This document shows positions 51,737 to 60,770 of a stretch of DNA of 64,000 bases, in pieces (position 1 is the stretch's first letter; each line of letters starts with the position of its first letter). Source of the DNA: an uncultured Rikenellaceae bacterium (lineage in GTDB: Bacteria; Bacteroidota; Bacteroidia; Bacteroidales; Rikenellaceae); the NCBI GenBank assembly GCA_910577285.1, contig CAJTLO010000001.1, positions 89,292 through 153,291 of the forward strand. The letters run 5' to 3'. A program made the position numbers and the translations under genes. The notes below the pieces were generated by a model. That model made no database searches, was not told the DNA's origin, and saw only the letters and a list, made by a program, of their open reading frames with translations.

Positions 51737-53524
51737 TCAGTCCATCTTGAGCACGGCGAGGAAAGCCGACTGGGGTACCTCGACATTGCCTATCTGACGC
51801 ATGCGCTTCTTACCTTTCTTCTGTTTCTCCAGCAGTTTGCGCTTGCGGGAGATGTCGCCGCCGTAACATTTGGCCGTCACGTCCTTGCGGACGGCCTTGA
51901 TGGTTTCGCGGGCGATGATCTTCGCTCCGATGGCGGCCTGTACCGCGATGTCGAACTGCTGGCGCGGAATGAGCTCCTTGAGCTTTTCGCACATGCGCCG
52001 CCCGAAATCGTAGGCGTGGTCCTGGTAGATGAGCGACGAGAGCGCATCCACCGGTTCGCCGTTCAGCAGGATGTCGAGTTTGGCCAGGCGGCTTTCGCGG
52101 TATCCCGTTTGGTGGTAGTCGAAAGAGGCGTAGCCGCGCGAGATGCTCTTGAGCTTGTCGTAGAAGTCGAATACGATCTCCGAGAGCGGCATGTCGAAGG
52201 TGACCTCCACCCGGTCCTGCGAGATGAAGACCTGGTTGCGGAGCGTGCCGCGCTTGTCGATGCAGAGTTTGATGACGTTGCCCAGGTAGTCGCTTTTGGT
52301 GATGATCTGCGCCTCGATGTAGGGTTCCTCGATCTTGTCCACCATCGTGGGTTCCGGAAGGCCCGAAGGGTTGTGTACGTAGACGGTTTCGCCCTTTTTC
52401 GTGGTGACCCGGTACGAAACGTTGGGGACGGTGGTGATCACGTCCATGTCGAATTCGCGGTAGAGGCGTTCCTGGATGATTTCCATGTGCAGCAGGCCGA
52501 GAAAGCCGCAGCGGAAGCCGAAGCCCAGAGCGAGGGAGCTCTCCGGATCGAAGGTGAGCGAGGCGTCGTTGAGCTGAAGTTTCTCCAGCGATGCCCGCAG
52601 GTCTTCGTATTGGTCGGCCTCCACGGGATAGACGCCCGCGAACACCATGGGTTTTACATCCTCGAAACCGGCGATCGCCTCGGTGCTGGGGTTCTCCACG
52701 TGGGTGATCGTATCGCCTACCTTCACCTCGCGCGAGTTCTTGATGCCCGATATGATGTAGCCCACGTCGCCCGCCCGGATCTCCTTTCGGGGAGCGAGTT
52801 TCAGCTTGAGTACGCCCGTTTCGTCGGCGTCGTATTCGTGTCCGGTATTGATGAACTTCACCGTGTCGCCCGTGCGGAGCGTGCCGTTGAAGATGCGGAA
52901 GTAGGCGATGATGCCCCGGAAGGGGTTGAATACCGAGTCGAAGATCAGCGCCTGCAGGGGAGCGTTCTCGTCGCCTTTGGGTGCGGGAACGCGCTCCACG
53001 ATGGCTTCGAGGATCTCTTCCACGCCCTGACCCGTGCGGCCCGAGGCGGCGATGATTTCGTCGTGGTCGCATCCCAGCAGGTCGACGATCTGGTCCTTGA
53101 CCTCCTCGATCATGGCCGCTTCCATGTCGATTTTGTTGATCACCGGGATGATCTCCAGGTCGTGCCCGAGGGCGAGGTAGAGGTTCGAGATGGTCTGTGC
53201 CTGAATGCCCTGTGTGGCGTCGACGATGAGCAGGGCTCCTTCGCACGAGGCGATGGCTCGCGAAACTTCGTAGGAGAAGTCCACGTGACCGGGGGTGTCG
53301 ATCAGGTTGAGGATATACTTCTCTCCGCCGCGCTCGTATTCCATCTGGATGGCGTGGCTCTTGATCGTGATGCCCTTTTCGCGTTCCAGTTCCATGTCGT
53401 CGAGTACCTGCGCCTGCAGTTCGCGTTGGGATACGGTGTCGGTCGCTTCCAGGAGGCGGTCGGCGAGGGTGCTCTTGCCGTGGTCGATGTGGGCTATGAT
53501 ACAGAAATTTCGGATGTTCTTCAT
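51737..53524 (-). CDS. lepA: Elongation factor 4 (LepA)
   Basis: The 595-residue GTPase back-translocates or remodels stalled ribosomes. It has AHIDHGKSTLADRLL at residues 11-25 (G1), DTPGHVDFSYEVSRA near 76-90, NKIDME near 130, an EF-G-like domain set and the LepA-specific C-terminal domain (about 490-595) with SISRGYASFDY near 437 and LIPRQQFDIAVQAAIG. Length is normal. It has a complete leftward promoter at 53603-53635, overlapping the one for the divergent prenyltransferase. Confidence 0.98.
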   Translation of the reverse strand: MKNIRNFCIIAHIDHGKSTLADRLLEATDTVSQRELQAQVLDDMELEREKGITIKSHAIQMEYERGGEKYILNLIDTPGHVDFSYEVSRAIASCEGALLIVDATQGIQAQTISNLYLALGHDLEIIPVINKIDMEAAMIEEVKDQIVDLLGCDHDEIIAASGRTGQGVEEILEAIVERVPAPKGDENAPLQALIFDSVFNPFRGIIAYFRIFNGTLRTGDTVKFINTGHEYDADETGVLKLKLAPRKEIRAGDVGYIISGIKNSREVKVGDTITHVENPSTEAIAGFEDVKPMVFAGVYPVEADQYEDLRASLEKLQLNDASLTFDPESSLALGFGFRCGFLGLLHMEIIQERLYREFDMDVITTVPNVSYRVTTKKGETVYVHNPSGLPEPTMVDKIEEPYIEAQIITKSDYLGNVIKLCIDKRGTLRNQVFISQDRVEVTFDMPLSEIVFDFYDKLKSISRGYASFDYHQTGYRESRLAKLDILLNGEPVDALSSLIYQDHAYDFGRRMCEKLKELIPRQQFDIAVQAAIGAKIIARETIKAVRKDVTAKCYGGDISRKRKLLEKQKKGKKRMRQIGNVEVPQSAFLAVLKMD

Positions 53525-53602
53525 GGATCGGATTGAGATTTATGCCGTGCCCCCCGGCGCCCGGAAACAGGCCGGAAAACCGCGAGGGAATACAACGGCA
53601 TG

Positions 53603-53635
53603 CAAAGTTAATTAATTTTGCAGGATTAACGCAAA
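53603..53635 (-). promoter_or_regulatory. lepA promoter
   Basis: Leftward TTTG (53632-53635), 21-nt spacer, TAACTTTG (53603-53610): a complete consensus promoter, 79 bp before lepA. Confidence 0.75.
53613..53620 (+). promoter_or_regulatory. -7 box for the prenyltransferase gene, dyad with the lepA box
   Basis: TAATTTTG fits TAnnTTTG, 27 bp before the start codon. With the lepA box it forms a 20-bp dyad, GCAAAGTTAA/TTAATTTTGC (53602-53621, one mismatch), so the two polymerases would compete for the same DNA. Confidence 0.5.
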
Positions 53636-53647
53636 TAGCTCTCGATT

Positions 53648-54511
53648 ATGGATCATGCAGTTTCCCGTTACGCCTCGCTCGTCAAGTTCGCCCATACCGT
53701 TTTCGCGCTGCCTTTCGCGCTGCTCGCCTATGTCTACGCCCTGGTGAGTACCGCGACGCCTTTCGACTGGCTGCTGCTGGTGAAAATCTTGCTGTGCATG
53801 GTGCTGGCCCGCAACGCCGCCATGGGATTCAACCGCTGGGCCGACCGCGATATCGACGCCCGCAATCCCCGCACGGCCGGTCGCGAGATTCCCGCCGGCA
53901 GGATCACCCCGCGGGCGGCGCTTCTGTTCGTCGTCGTCAACGGCGTACTCTTCGTGGCCGTGGCCGCCTGGATCAATCGCCTGGCCCTGTGGCTTTCGCC
54001 CGTGGCGCTCGTCGTGCTGCTCGGCTACAGCCTCACCAAACGTTTCACCTCGTGGTCGCATGTGGTGCTGGGACTTGCGCTCGCCATCGCGCCCGTGGGA
54101 GCCTACATCGCCGTAACGGGCGGCATAGCCCTCTTTCCCGTGCTACTGGCGGCGGCCGTACTGACCTGGACGGCAGGTTTCGATATTCTCTATTCGTTGC
54201 AGGATGCGTCCTTCGACCGCAGCCACGGACTCCACTCCGTGCCGGCCCGTTTTTCGGCCGGGGGAGCCACCGCCATCAGCATCGTGCTGCATGTGCTGGC
54301 CGTGGCGACGGTGGCCTGTCTGGGGGGGCTCTACGGGCTGAATCGCTGGTATTGGATCGGGTTCGGACTCTTTACCGCGGTGCTGGTCGTGCAGCACATC
54401 CTCTATCGTCCTTCGCGCATCGACCGGATCGGGGCTTCGTTCGGCCTGGTCAACGGTCTGGCCAGCGTCAGCTATGCGACCCTGGCGATCGTCGCCCTGC
54501 TGACGGCATAG
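53648..54511 (+). CDS. UbiA family prenyltransferase (possibly MqnP)
   Basis: The 287-residue membrane protein has about nine hydrophobic segments and the two Asp-rich motifs of UbiA enzymes: NRWADRDID (62-70) for the prenyl diphosphate and DILYSLQDASFDRSHGLHSVPARF near 178-201. UbiA enzymes attach a prenyl chain to an aromatic acid. Bacteroidota use menaquinone; a UbiA-like member that is not MenA fits MqnP of the futalosine pathway, but no other mqn gene is in the window, so this remains inference. Confidence 0.88.
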   Translation: MDHAVSRYASLVKFAHTVFALPFALLAYVYALVSTATPFDWLLLVKILLCMVLARNAAMGFNRWADRDIDARNPRTAGREIPAGRITPRAALLFVVVNGVLFVAVAAWINRLALWLSPVALVVLLGYSLTKRFTSWSHVVLGLALAIAPVGAYIAVTGGIALFPVLLAAAVLTWTAGFDILYSLQDASFDRSHGLHSVPARFSAGGATAISIVLHVLAVATVACLGGLYGLNRWYWIGFGLFTAVLVVQHILYRPSRIDRIGASFGLVNGLASVSYATLAIVALLTA

Positions 54512-54537
54512 CGCCTCCCAAAGGGCGTGTAAAAATT

Positions 54538-54569
54538 AGGAAGGGCGATACCGCGGTATCGCCCTTCCT
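54538..54569. terminator. 32-bp perfect palindrome terminator
   Basis: Two perfect 16-nt halves centred between 54553 and 54554, with TCTTTT on one side and TTTTT on the other strand. It terminates the prenyltransferase and the convergent ACT gene. Confidence 0.88.
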
Positions 54570-54594
54570 CTTTTGCGACTGCGCGCCGACCGCG

Positions 54595-55263
54595 TCAGTT
54601 CTGTACGTTACGTTTGGCCTCCATCAGGATGGTGAACGCCCGGTGGATGTCGTGGTCGCCGACGACGATGGTGAACTCATTGGCGGTACTGATCACCTCC
54701 ACGATGTTGATGTTGTCCCACGCGAGCTCCTTGAAGAGGTAGTAGTAGACGCCGGGACACGCCGTATTCTCCGATGGGAGCCGGACGGTGATGAGCGACA
54801 GGTTGGTGTTGGAGCTGATGATGCGTTCGTTGGCGAAGAGCTCCTTCACGAGCGGCACGATGGAGTCGCTCACCACGAGCGTGGTTTCGTAAATACCCTG
54901 CGAGAAGGTGCAGAAGACGTTTTTCAGCGAGTGCACCTCGTTCAGCAGACGGGCCTGAAGGCCGTACAGGGTGGAGGTGTTGAGGAACGTGAAGTCGGAG
55001 AGGTTGGAGCGCACCACGATGTCGCCCATGTTCTCCACCACGTTCTTGATCTTCATCGCCGACATCAGTTCCAGACGCGGAACGAGCCTGTTGAGGGCCA
55101 TGATCACGGCGCTGTCGTTGACCGTCTTTCCTATTCTCTCTTCCACTTCCGGTTTGATCTGGCGGGCAAGCGCCGAAAGATTGATGAGGCCGTCGACCAG
55201 CGCTCCTTCCAGGAAAGGTTTCTTTTTTACAACTTCTTCTACTGCTACAGGTATCGATATCAT
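54595..55263 (-). CDS. ACT-domain protein (aspartokinase C-terminus-like)
   Basis: The 222-residue protein has no kinase domain. Its C-terminal half (about 105-215) resembles paired ACT domains as in aspartokinases (FTFLNTSTLYGLQARLLNEV, then VYYYLFKELAWDNINIVEVISTANEFTIVV), and the N-terminal half is helical (FLEGALVDGLINLSALARQIKPEVEERIGK). ACT domains sense amino acids; it may be a free regulatory subunit. Similar stand-alone proteins are known in Bacteroidota. Confidence is good for ACT character, low for role. Confidence 0.7.
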   Translation of the reverse strand: MISIPVAVEEVVKKKPFLEGALVDGLINLSALARQIKPEVEERIGKTVNDSAVIMALNRLVPRLELMSAMKIKNVVENMGDIVVRSNLSDFTFLNTSTLYGLQARLLNEVHSLKNVFCTFSQGIYETTLVVSDSIVPLVKELFANERIISSNTNLSLITVRLPSENTACPGVYYYLFKELAWDNINIVEVISTANEFTIVVGDHDIHRAFTILMEAKRNVQN

Positions 55264-55610
55264 ATATATCTGTTTAGTTTTAAATTGGTGTGTGTTTAAA
55301 AAGTTATTGTGGAAAATTACACCCCTCTAAGATGTGAATGCAAAAAAAATAAATCTTACCGATAAATCAAAATATTTGCGTGTTTTTCTTCGGTCGAACC
55401 GTAATAAAAACTTCGGCTGTTATAAAACAGGGGGTGTCTTACCCGCTTCCGGGCTGGATATATCATATATGTGTGAGAAATGATGCGGTTTTCAACCGGA
55501 CCGGTATAAAAAAGGCTCCGTGTTGTTTCCGCTTCCGTTTCGTTCGTTTCCTGTCGTAAGGGAACGAAAAAAACGCATAGTTAGTCTGCGGAGGAATGGT
55601 TTCCGAGTAT
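55264..55610. other. AT-rich gap before the pheT repeats
   Basis: An AT-rich stretch (about 55290-55510) unlike the surrounding DNA; short A- and T-runs, no gene or terminator I can support. Confidence 0.4.
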
Positions 55611-55616
55611 TCTCCG

Positions 55617-55991
55617 TATCTTTGACTTCATCCAAGATACTCCGCCTTGGAAAAAAGCAAGCGGGTTTGCTTTTGCCGCTCGGCTTATTTAAATCTTTGA
55701 CTTTGTCTTAAATACTCCGTCTTGGCAAAATCCGAATGCAATTCGGTTTTGCACTCGACTTTTCGTATCTTTGACTTTGTCTTAGATACTCCATCTCGGC
55801 AAAACTCGAATGTGATTCGGTTTTGCACTCGACTTTTCGTATCTTTGGCTGTGCCTCGGATACTTGGGTCCGGGTGAAACCGGATGCCGTTCGGTTTGCC
55901 CTCGATTTTCGTATCTTGGGCGAAGCCGAAGATACGTACGCACGGCAAAAGCGAACGCGCTTGCTTTTGCCCTCGCTTATTCGTATCTTTA
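55617..55991 (+). repeat. Diverged array of the hairpin-promoter repeat before pheT
   Basis: Six promoter-like boxes fall at 55617, 55692, 55766, 55840, 55912 and 55984 (spacing 75, 74, 74, 72, 72). Boxes 1, 3 and 4 are TATCTTTG; the others differ by one base (AATCTTTG, TATCTTGG, TATCTTTA). Boxes 2-6 are preceded by a GCAAAA..TTTTGC-type inverted repeat of related sequence (clear at 55724-55752, 55798-55826 and 55944-55970). The last unit has a TTG at 55961-55963 with a 20-nt spacer. pheT starts 35 bp after the last box. Confidence 0.92.
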
Positions 55992-56025
55992 CCCTGTTTT
56001 TTTAATATGCAAATTTCAGCGATCG

Positions 56026-58491
56026 ATGAAAATATCTTATCAGTGGCTTAAACGCTATATAGACACCGACTTGCAGTTGGACGAACTGCTGACCATCCTT
56101 ACCGATATAGGGCTCGAAGTGGACGGAACCGAGTCGTTCGAGAGTGTCCGGGGCGGATTGCAGGGAGTGGTCGTGGGCGAGGTGCTCACCTGTGTCGACC
56201 ATCCCGATTCCGATCACCTGCACCTGACGGAGGTGGAGGTCGGCCTGGAGGAACCGTTGAAGATCGTGTGCGGGGCTCCGAACGTGGCGGCCGGGCAGAA
56301 GGTGCTCGTGGCTACCGTGGGCGCCGTTCTCTATCCGGCGGATGCGCAGGAGGGCTTCAAGATAAAGAAGAGCCGGATACGCGGCGCGGATTCCTTCGGT
56401 ATGATCTGCGCCGAGGACGAACTGGGCATCGGCACCGGTCACGAGGGCATCATGGTGCTTTCGCCGGATGCCGTACCGGGGACGCCTGCGGCCCTCTATC
56501 TGGGTCTGGAGTCGGATACGGTCATCGAGATAGGCCTTACCCCCAACCGGGCCGACGCCATGTCGCATTACGGCGTGGCCCGCGACCTGGCGGCCTACCT
56601 GAAGGCCCATGGCCGGAAGGCGACGCTTTCGCTTCCCGCGGCGGAGATGTCCGACGGGGAGGGAGTGCCCATGGCGGATGTGACGGTAGAGGCTCCGCAG
56701 GGCGCCCCGCGGTATGCCGGCGTGGTGATAAGCGGAGTGCGGATAGGGCCTTCGCCCGAATGGATGCAGAAGAGCCTGAGGGCCATAGGACTCAATCCGA
56801 AGAATAACGTGGTGGACGTCACCAATTTCGTTCTCCACGAGCTGGGGCAGCCGCTCCATTCGTTCGATGCCGACCGGATTGCCGGTGGCAGGGTGGTGGT
56901 GCGGACCTGTCCGCAGGGGACCCGGTTCGTGACGCTCGACGGTGTGGAGCATACGCTTTCGGATCAGGACCTCATGATATGCGATGCGGAGAAGCCCATG
57001 TGCATCGCGGGTGTCATGGGAGGACGGGAGTCGGGCGTGAGCGACGATACGGTGAACGTCTTCCTCGAAAGCGCCTATTTCAATCCCGTCTGGATACGCA
57101 AGAGCGCACGGCGTCATGGGATCAATTCCGATGCGTCGTTCCGCTTCGAGCGGGGAATCGACCCCAACATCACCTTATACGCCCTGAAGCGTGCCGCCCT
57201 GCTGATTCTGGAGTTGGCCGGGGGGCGGATCGCTTCGGGGATTGCCGATCTGATCTCCGTGCCGGAGATCACCGAGCCGTTCCGGTTCGACATTGCGTAC
57301 GACAGGATCGACGCCCTTACGGGCAAGGAGATTCCGCAGGCGACGGTGAAGGGGATTCTCGAGGCGCTGGAGATCCGCATCGAGGCCGAGCGGGACGGGG
57401 TGCTTTCGGTGGCCGTGCCGCCCTACCGCGTGGATGTGCGGCGTCCGGCGGACCTGATCGAGGAGATCCTGCGCATTTACGGCTACAACAACATCGAGCT
57501 CCCTTCCAGGGTGTGCTCGGCCATTGCGCTGGCCAAGCGTCCCGGCAGGGGAGAGGTCGCCGAGAAGGCGGCGGAGTTCCTCACGGCCAACGGCTTCTCG
57601 GAGATCATGAGCAACTCGCTCACCCGACTGGCCTATTACGAAGGGCTGACGGACTATCCGGCCGAGCGTTGCGTGAAGATACTCAATCCGCTGAGCGCCG
57701 ACCTCAATGCCATGCGGCAGACGCTCCTTTTCAATGCGCTGGAAGCGGTCGCGCTCAATACCAATCACCGCACTCCGAACCTGAAGCTGTATGAGTTCGG
57801 CAACGTGTATCGCTACGATGCGACCCGGGCGGCCGAAGGCGGCCTGGCGCCCTATTCCGAACAGTACCGTCTCGCAGTGGCCATGACCGGACTGAGGGGG
57901 ATCGCTTCGTGGAACGAGAAGGCCGTGCCGGCCACCTTCTTCGACCTTCGTGCCGTGGCGGAGCGGCTGCTCGGTCGTTTCGGGATGGACATTTATCGGT
58001 TGGAGACGGTGCCCTGTACGGGCGACCTCTATTCGGAGGGGCTCTCTTTCCGGCTCAACGGCAAGGAGCTCTTTACGTTGGGAATCGTGTCGGGCCGCAT
58101 CCGGAAGATGTTCGATCTTCGTGCCGAGGTCTATTTCATGGATATGGATTTCGATGCGTTCGTCCGCAGCGTGCGCAAACAGCGCATCGCCGCGTCGGAG
58201 CTGCCGAAGTTCCCGGAGGTGCGTCGCGACCTCGCCCTGTTGGTGGACAGGGAGGTTACGTTCGAGCGGCTCAGGGCCATCGCCTTTGCGACCGAACGCA
58301 AGCTGTTGCGCAGCGTGACGCTCTTCGACGTGTACGAGGGCGACAAGCTGCCCGCCGGCAAGAAGTCGTATGCGCTGGGTTTCGTGCTGCAGGACAGGGA
58401 ACGTACGCTCACCGACCAGCTCATCGACAAGGCCATGAACAACCTGCTCACCCAGTTCGAGAAACAGACGGGTGCCGTGGTGCGCGTCTGA
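56026..58491 (+). CDS. pheT: Phenylalanine-tRNA ligase beta subunit
   Basis: The 821-residue protein is the beta subunit of the heterotetrameric PheRS. It has the OB-fold tRNA-binding domain (about 40-150), B3/B4 domain with VVDVTNFVLHELGQPLHSFD near 263-282, RRHGINSDASFRFERGIDP near 361-379, the B5 domain and a C-terminal anticodon-binding FDX-ACB domain (about 728-821). The alpha subunit gene is not in the window. ATG at 56026 starts the canonical MKISYQWLKRY; a longer upstream frame runs through the repeat array. The diverged repeat array supplies the nearest promoter boxes. Confidence 0.97.
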   Translation: MKISYQWLKRYIDTDLQLDELLTILTDIGLEVDGTESFESVRGGLQGVVVGEVLTCVDHPDSDHLHLTEVEVGLEEPLKIVCGAPNVAAGQKVLVATVGAVLYPADAQEGFKIKKSRIRGADSFGMICAEDELGIGTGHEGIMVLSPDAVPGTPAALYLGLESDTVIEIGLTPNRADAMSHYGVARDLAAYLKAHGRKATLSLPAAEMSDGEGVPMADVTVEAPQGAPRYAGVVISGVRIGPSPEWMQKSLRAIGLNPKNNVVDVTNFVLHELGQPLHSFDADRIAGGRVVVRTCPQGTRFVTLDGVEHTLSDQDLMICDAEKPMCIAGVMGGRESGVSDDTVNVFLESAYFNPVWIRKSARRHGINSDASFRFERGIDPNITLYALKRAALLILELAGGRIASGIADLISVPEITEPFRFDIAYDRIDALTGKEIPQATVKGILEALEIRIEAERDGVLSVAVPPYRVDVRRPADLIEEILRIYGYNNIELPSRVCSAIALAKRPGRGEVAEKAAEFLTANGFSEIMSNSLTRLAYYEGLTDYPAERCVKILNPLSADLNAMRQTLLFNALEAVALNTNHRTPNLKLYEFGNVYRYDATRAAEGGLAPYSEQYRLAVAMTGLRGIASWNEKAVPATFFDLRAVAERLLGRFGMDIYRLETVPCTGDLYSEGLSFRLNGKELFTLGIVSGRIRKMFDLRAEVYFMDMDFDAFVRSVRKQRIAASELPKFPEVRRDLALLVDREVTFERLRAIAFATERKLLRSVTLFDVYEGDKLPAGKKSYALGFVLQDRERTLTDQLIDKAMNNLLTQFEKQTGAVVRV

Positions 58492-58570
58492 AGCGGCGGG
58501 TGTTTCCGGTGCGGTACGACTCTTGCATGACTTCCCCGTAAAGGGGCGCTGCCGTGTGGGATGGCGCCGA

Positions 58571-59212
58571 ATGAAAAACAGCAGTATTATGGGAAAGATA
58601 TGGATGGCGATCTGTGCGGCCGTACTGGTCGCCGGAACGGTCGGGGCACAGGAGAGGCCGCGCTCTGCCGGGGATGCCGGCGCGGATTACGCGACCTACT
58701 ATCCGCGGCCCTCTTTTCACGACGTCTCGTTGGGCTACGGCGTGTTGCCGATCAACGATGTGCCCGGTATCATGGACGACCTGTTGCCCTCGCTTGCGGG
58801 GACGGGGGAGATCGTGAAACGCAAGACCGGGTCGATCAACATGGGATACATGTATCGGCTGACTCCCGCACTCACCGTAGGCGGCATGTTCGTCTATTCG
58901 GGTGCCATGAGCAGCGCGGTGAGCAAGGGCGGATACATATACGACAACTTCTATAGCATCCTGCCGCAGGTGAAGTTCGTGTGGTACCGGAGCGGTATCG
59001 TGGGGCTCTATTCCCGTCTGGCGGCCGGTGTGCTCATCGCGGACCGGCAGTATCAGGTAGGGCCGGCCGTGGAGGACGGCGCCACGGCGGCCACTTTCAC
59101 CTTTCAGGTTTCTCCCCTCGGGGTGGAGCTGGGCCGGACGATAGCCGGTTTTGCGGAGGTGGGTTTCGGCGCGACGGGCGTGCTTACCCTGGGTGTCAGG
59201 GCCCGTTTCTGA
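58571..59212 (+). CDS. Predicted outer-membrane beta-barrel-type protein
   Basis: The 213-residue protein starts with a signal peptide (ending VGAQ, about residue 26) and then shows alternating amphipathic strands rich in Gly and aromatic residues (SLGYGVLPIND, INMGYMYRLTPALTVGGMFVYSG, GLYSRLAAGVLI) ending in FGATGVLTLGVRARF, whose terminal Phe is the usual end of an outer-membrane barrel. A role cannot be read. ATG at 58571 (MKNSSIM) is preferred; 58589 is an alternative. Confidence 0.7.
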   Translation: MKNSSIMGKIWMAICAAVLVAGTVGAQERPRSAGDAGADYATYYPRPSFHDVSLGYGVLPINDVPGIMDDLLPSLAGTGEIVKRKTGSINMGYMYRLTPALTVGGMFVYSGAMSSAVSKGGYIYDNFYSILPQVKFVWYRSGIVGLYSRLAAGVLIADRQYQVGPAVEDGATAATFTFQVSPLGVELGRTIAGFAEVGFGATGVLTLGVRARF

Positions 59213-59369
59213 TTTCCGTTTTCGGGACCGATGTACCGAAAGCCGGCTGCTGGCAGCCGGCCTTCGGTGCGTATGGGAGAGGCTGTGCGTCCGGGGCGGA
59301 GGAGTCGGCACCGTCCGGCGTCGTAGGCAAATAGGTCCCCGCCGGCCTTTATGTTTTCGGGAAAAAGTT

Positions 59370-59377
59370 TATATTTG
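59370..59377 (+). promoter_or_regulatory. -7 box for the cysteine desulfidase-type gene
   Basis: TATATTTG fits TAnnTTTG, 22 bp before the start codon. No exact -33 box. Confidence 0.5.
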
Positions 59378-59398
59378 CGTCCGATAAAGACGAAAGAT

Positions 59399-60700
59399 AT
59401 GGCCTGTAAGATTTCACCTGCCGAACGCAGTTCGATAATAGCCCTGATGAACAGGGAGATAGTGCCCGCAATCGGGTGTACGGAACCGATCGCCGTGTCG
59501 CTTTGCACGGCGCGGGCGGCGGAGACGCTGGGCAAGCGCCCGGAACGCATCTCCGTGCTGTTGAGTGCCAACATGCTCAAGAATGCCATGGGTGTGGGAA
59601 TACCCGGTACGGACGGCATGATCGGACTGCCCATCGCCGTGGCGCTGGGGGCGCTGTTCGGCCGGTCGGAATACGGACTGGAGGTGCTGCGCGATGTGAC
59701 TCCCGCCGATGTGCAGGAGGGGCGCCGTTACCTGGCCGACACTCCCATCGAGATAGGACTCAAACAGGGCGGTTGCGACATTCTCTACATCGAGGTGGAG
59801 GTCTTCGCGGGGAGCGACAGGGCGTTGGCCGTGATCGAGAAGAGCCACATGGGATTCACGCGGATCGAACGCAACGGCGAGGTGCTGCTGGAGCGGCGTG
59901 CCGGAGCGGCTGCGTCGGGTGCCGGAGCGGACTGCGAGCTGAATTTGCGGAAAGTATTTGAGTTCGCTGATACGGCTCCGCTGGAGGAGATCGACTTTAT
60001 TCTGAAAGCGGCCGAGATGAACAAACATGCCGCCGAGGTATCCTTTACGGGCGAGTACGGACATTCGCTCGGCCGCCTGTTACGCAACGATATGGAGCGG
60101 AGCATCATGGGCGACGGCATTCTGTCGAGCATCCTTTCCTATACTTCCGGTGCGTGCGACGCCCGCATGAGCGGGGCGATGATCCCTGTCATGAGCAATT
60201 CGGGCAGCGGGAACCAGGGCATTTCGGCCACGCTTCCGGTGGTGGTTTATGCCGAAAAGACGGGAGCGCAGGAGGAGAAGAAAGTGCGTGCGCTGATTCT
60301 CAGCCACCTGACGGTTATCTATATCAAACAGAGCCTTGGTCGTCTTTCGGCCCTTTGCGGGTGCGTGGTGGCGGCTACGGGGTCGAGTTGCGGTATCACC
60401 TACCTGATGGGCGGCGGTTACGAAGAGGTGTCGTATGCGGTGAAGAACATGATCGCCAACCTGGCCGGGATGATATGCGACGGTGCCAAACCGAGCTGTG
60501 CGCTCAAGGTGGCCAGCGGTATCTCGACTTCGGTCCTTTCGGCCATGCTTGCCATGGAACGCAAGTGCGTGACCGCAGCCGAGGGAATCATCGACGAGGA
60601 TGTAGACAAATCCATCCTGAACCTTACCAAGATAGGGCGCGAGGGAATGACGCAGACCGACCGGCTCATTCTCGACATCATGACCTCCAAGGGGGCCTGA
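59399..60700 (+). CDS. UPF0597/L-cysteine desulfidase family (CyuA/YhaM-like)
   Basis: The 433-residue protein belongs to the L-serine dehydratase alpha-like UPF0597 group, whose characterised members break L-cysteine into pyruvate, ammonia and sulfide with a 4Fe-4S cluster. Conserved cysteine motifs are PAIGCTEPIAVSL near residues 21-33, TGSSCGITYLMGGG near 330 and AGMICDGAKPSCALKVA near 365-381, which would hold the cluster. SNSGSGNQGISATLP near 265-279 is also typical. The enzyme may serve amino-acid catabolism. ATG at 59399 starts at MACKISPAE. Confidence 0.88.
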   Translation: MACKISPAERSSIIALMNREIVPAIGCTEPIAVSLCTARAAETLGKRPERISVLLSANMLKNAMGVGIPGTDGMIGLPIAVALGALFGRSEYGLEVLRDVTPADVQEGRRYLADTPIEIGLKQGGCDILYIEVEVFAGSDRALAVIEKSHMGFTRIERNGEVLLERRAGAAASGAGADCELNLRKVFEFADTAPLEEIDFILKAAEMNKHAAEVSFTGEYGHSLGRLLRNDMERSIMGDGILSSILSYTSGACDARMSGAMIPVMSNSGSGNQGISATLPVVVYAEKTGAQEEKKVRALILSHLTVIYIKQSLGRLSALCGCVVAATGSSCGITYLMGGGYEEVSYAVKNMIANLAGMICDGAKPSCALKVASGISTSVLSAMLAMERKCVTAAEGIIDEDVDKSILNLTKIGREGMTQTDRLILDIMTSKGA

Positions 60701-60728
60701 GTCGTCGATACGGGACGGAAACAACGAT

Positions 60729-60770
60729 AGCCGCGGGGACCTCGGGTCGTCCCTGCGGCTGTCGTTTTCG
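60729..60770 (+). terminator. Terminator after the desulfidase-type gene
   Basis: A 12-bp stem with one G-U pair (60729-60740 with 60749-60760), 8-nt loop, then TTTT within 8 bp. Confidence 0.65.

Noticed and set aside
55264..56025. A T-box or Phe attenuator leader for pheT
   Set aside because: No run of Phe codons, T-box motif or terminator/antiterminator pair; the sequence is the repeat array.
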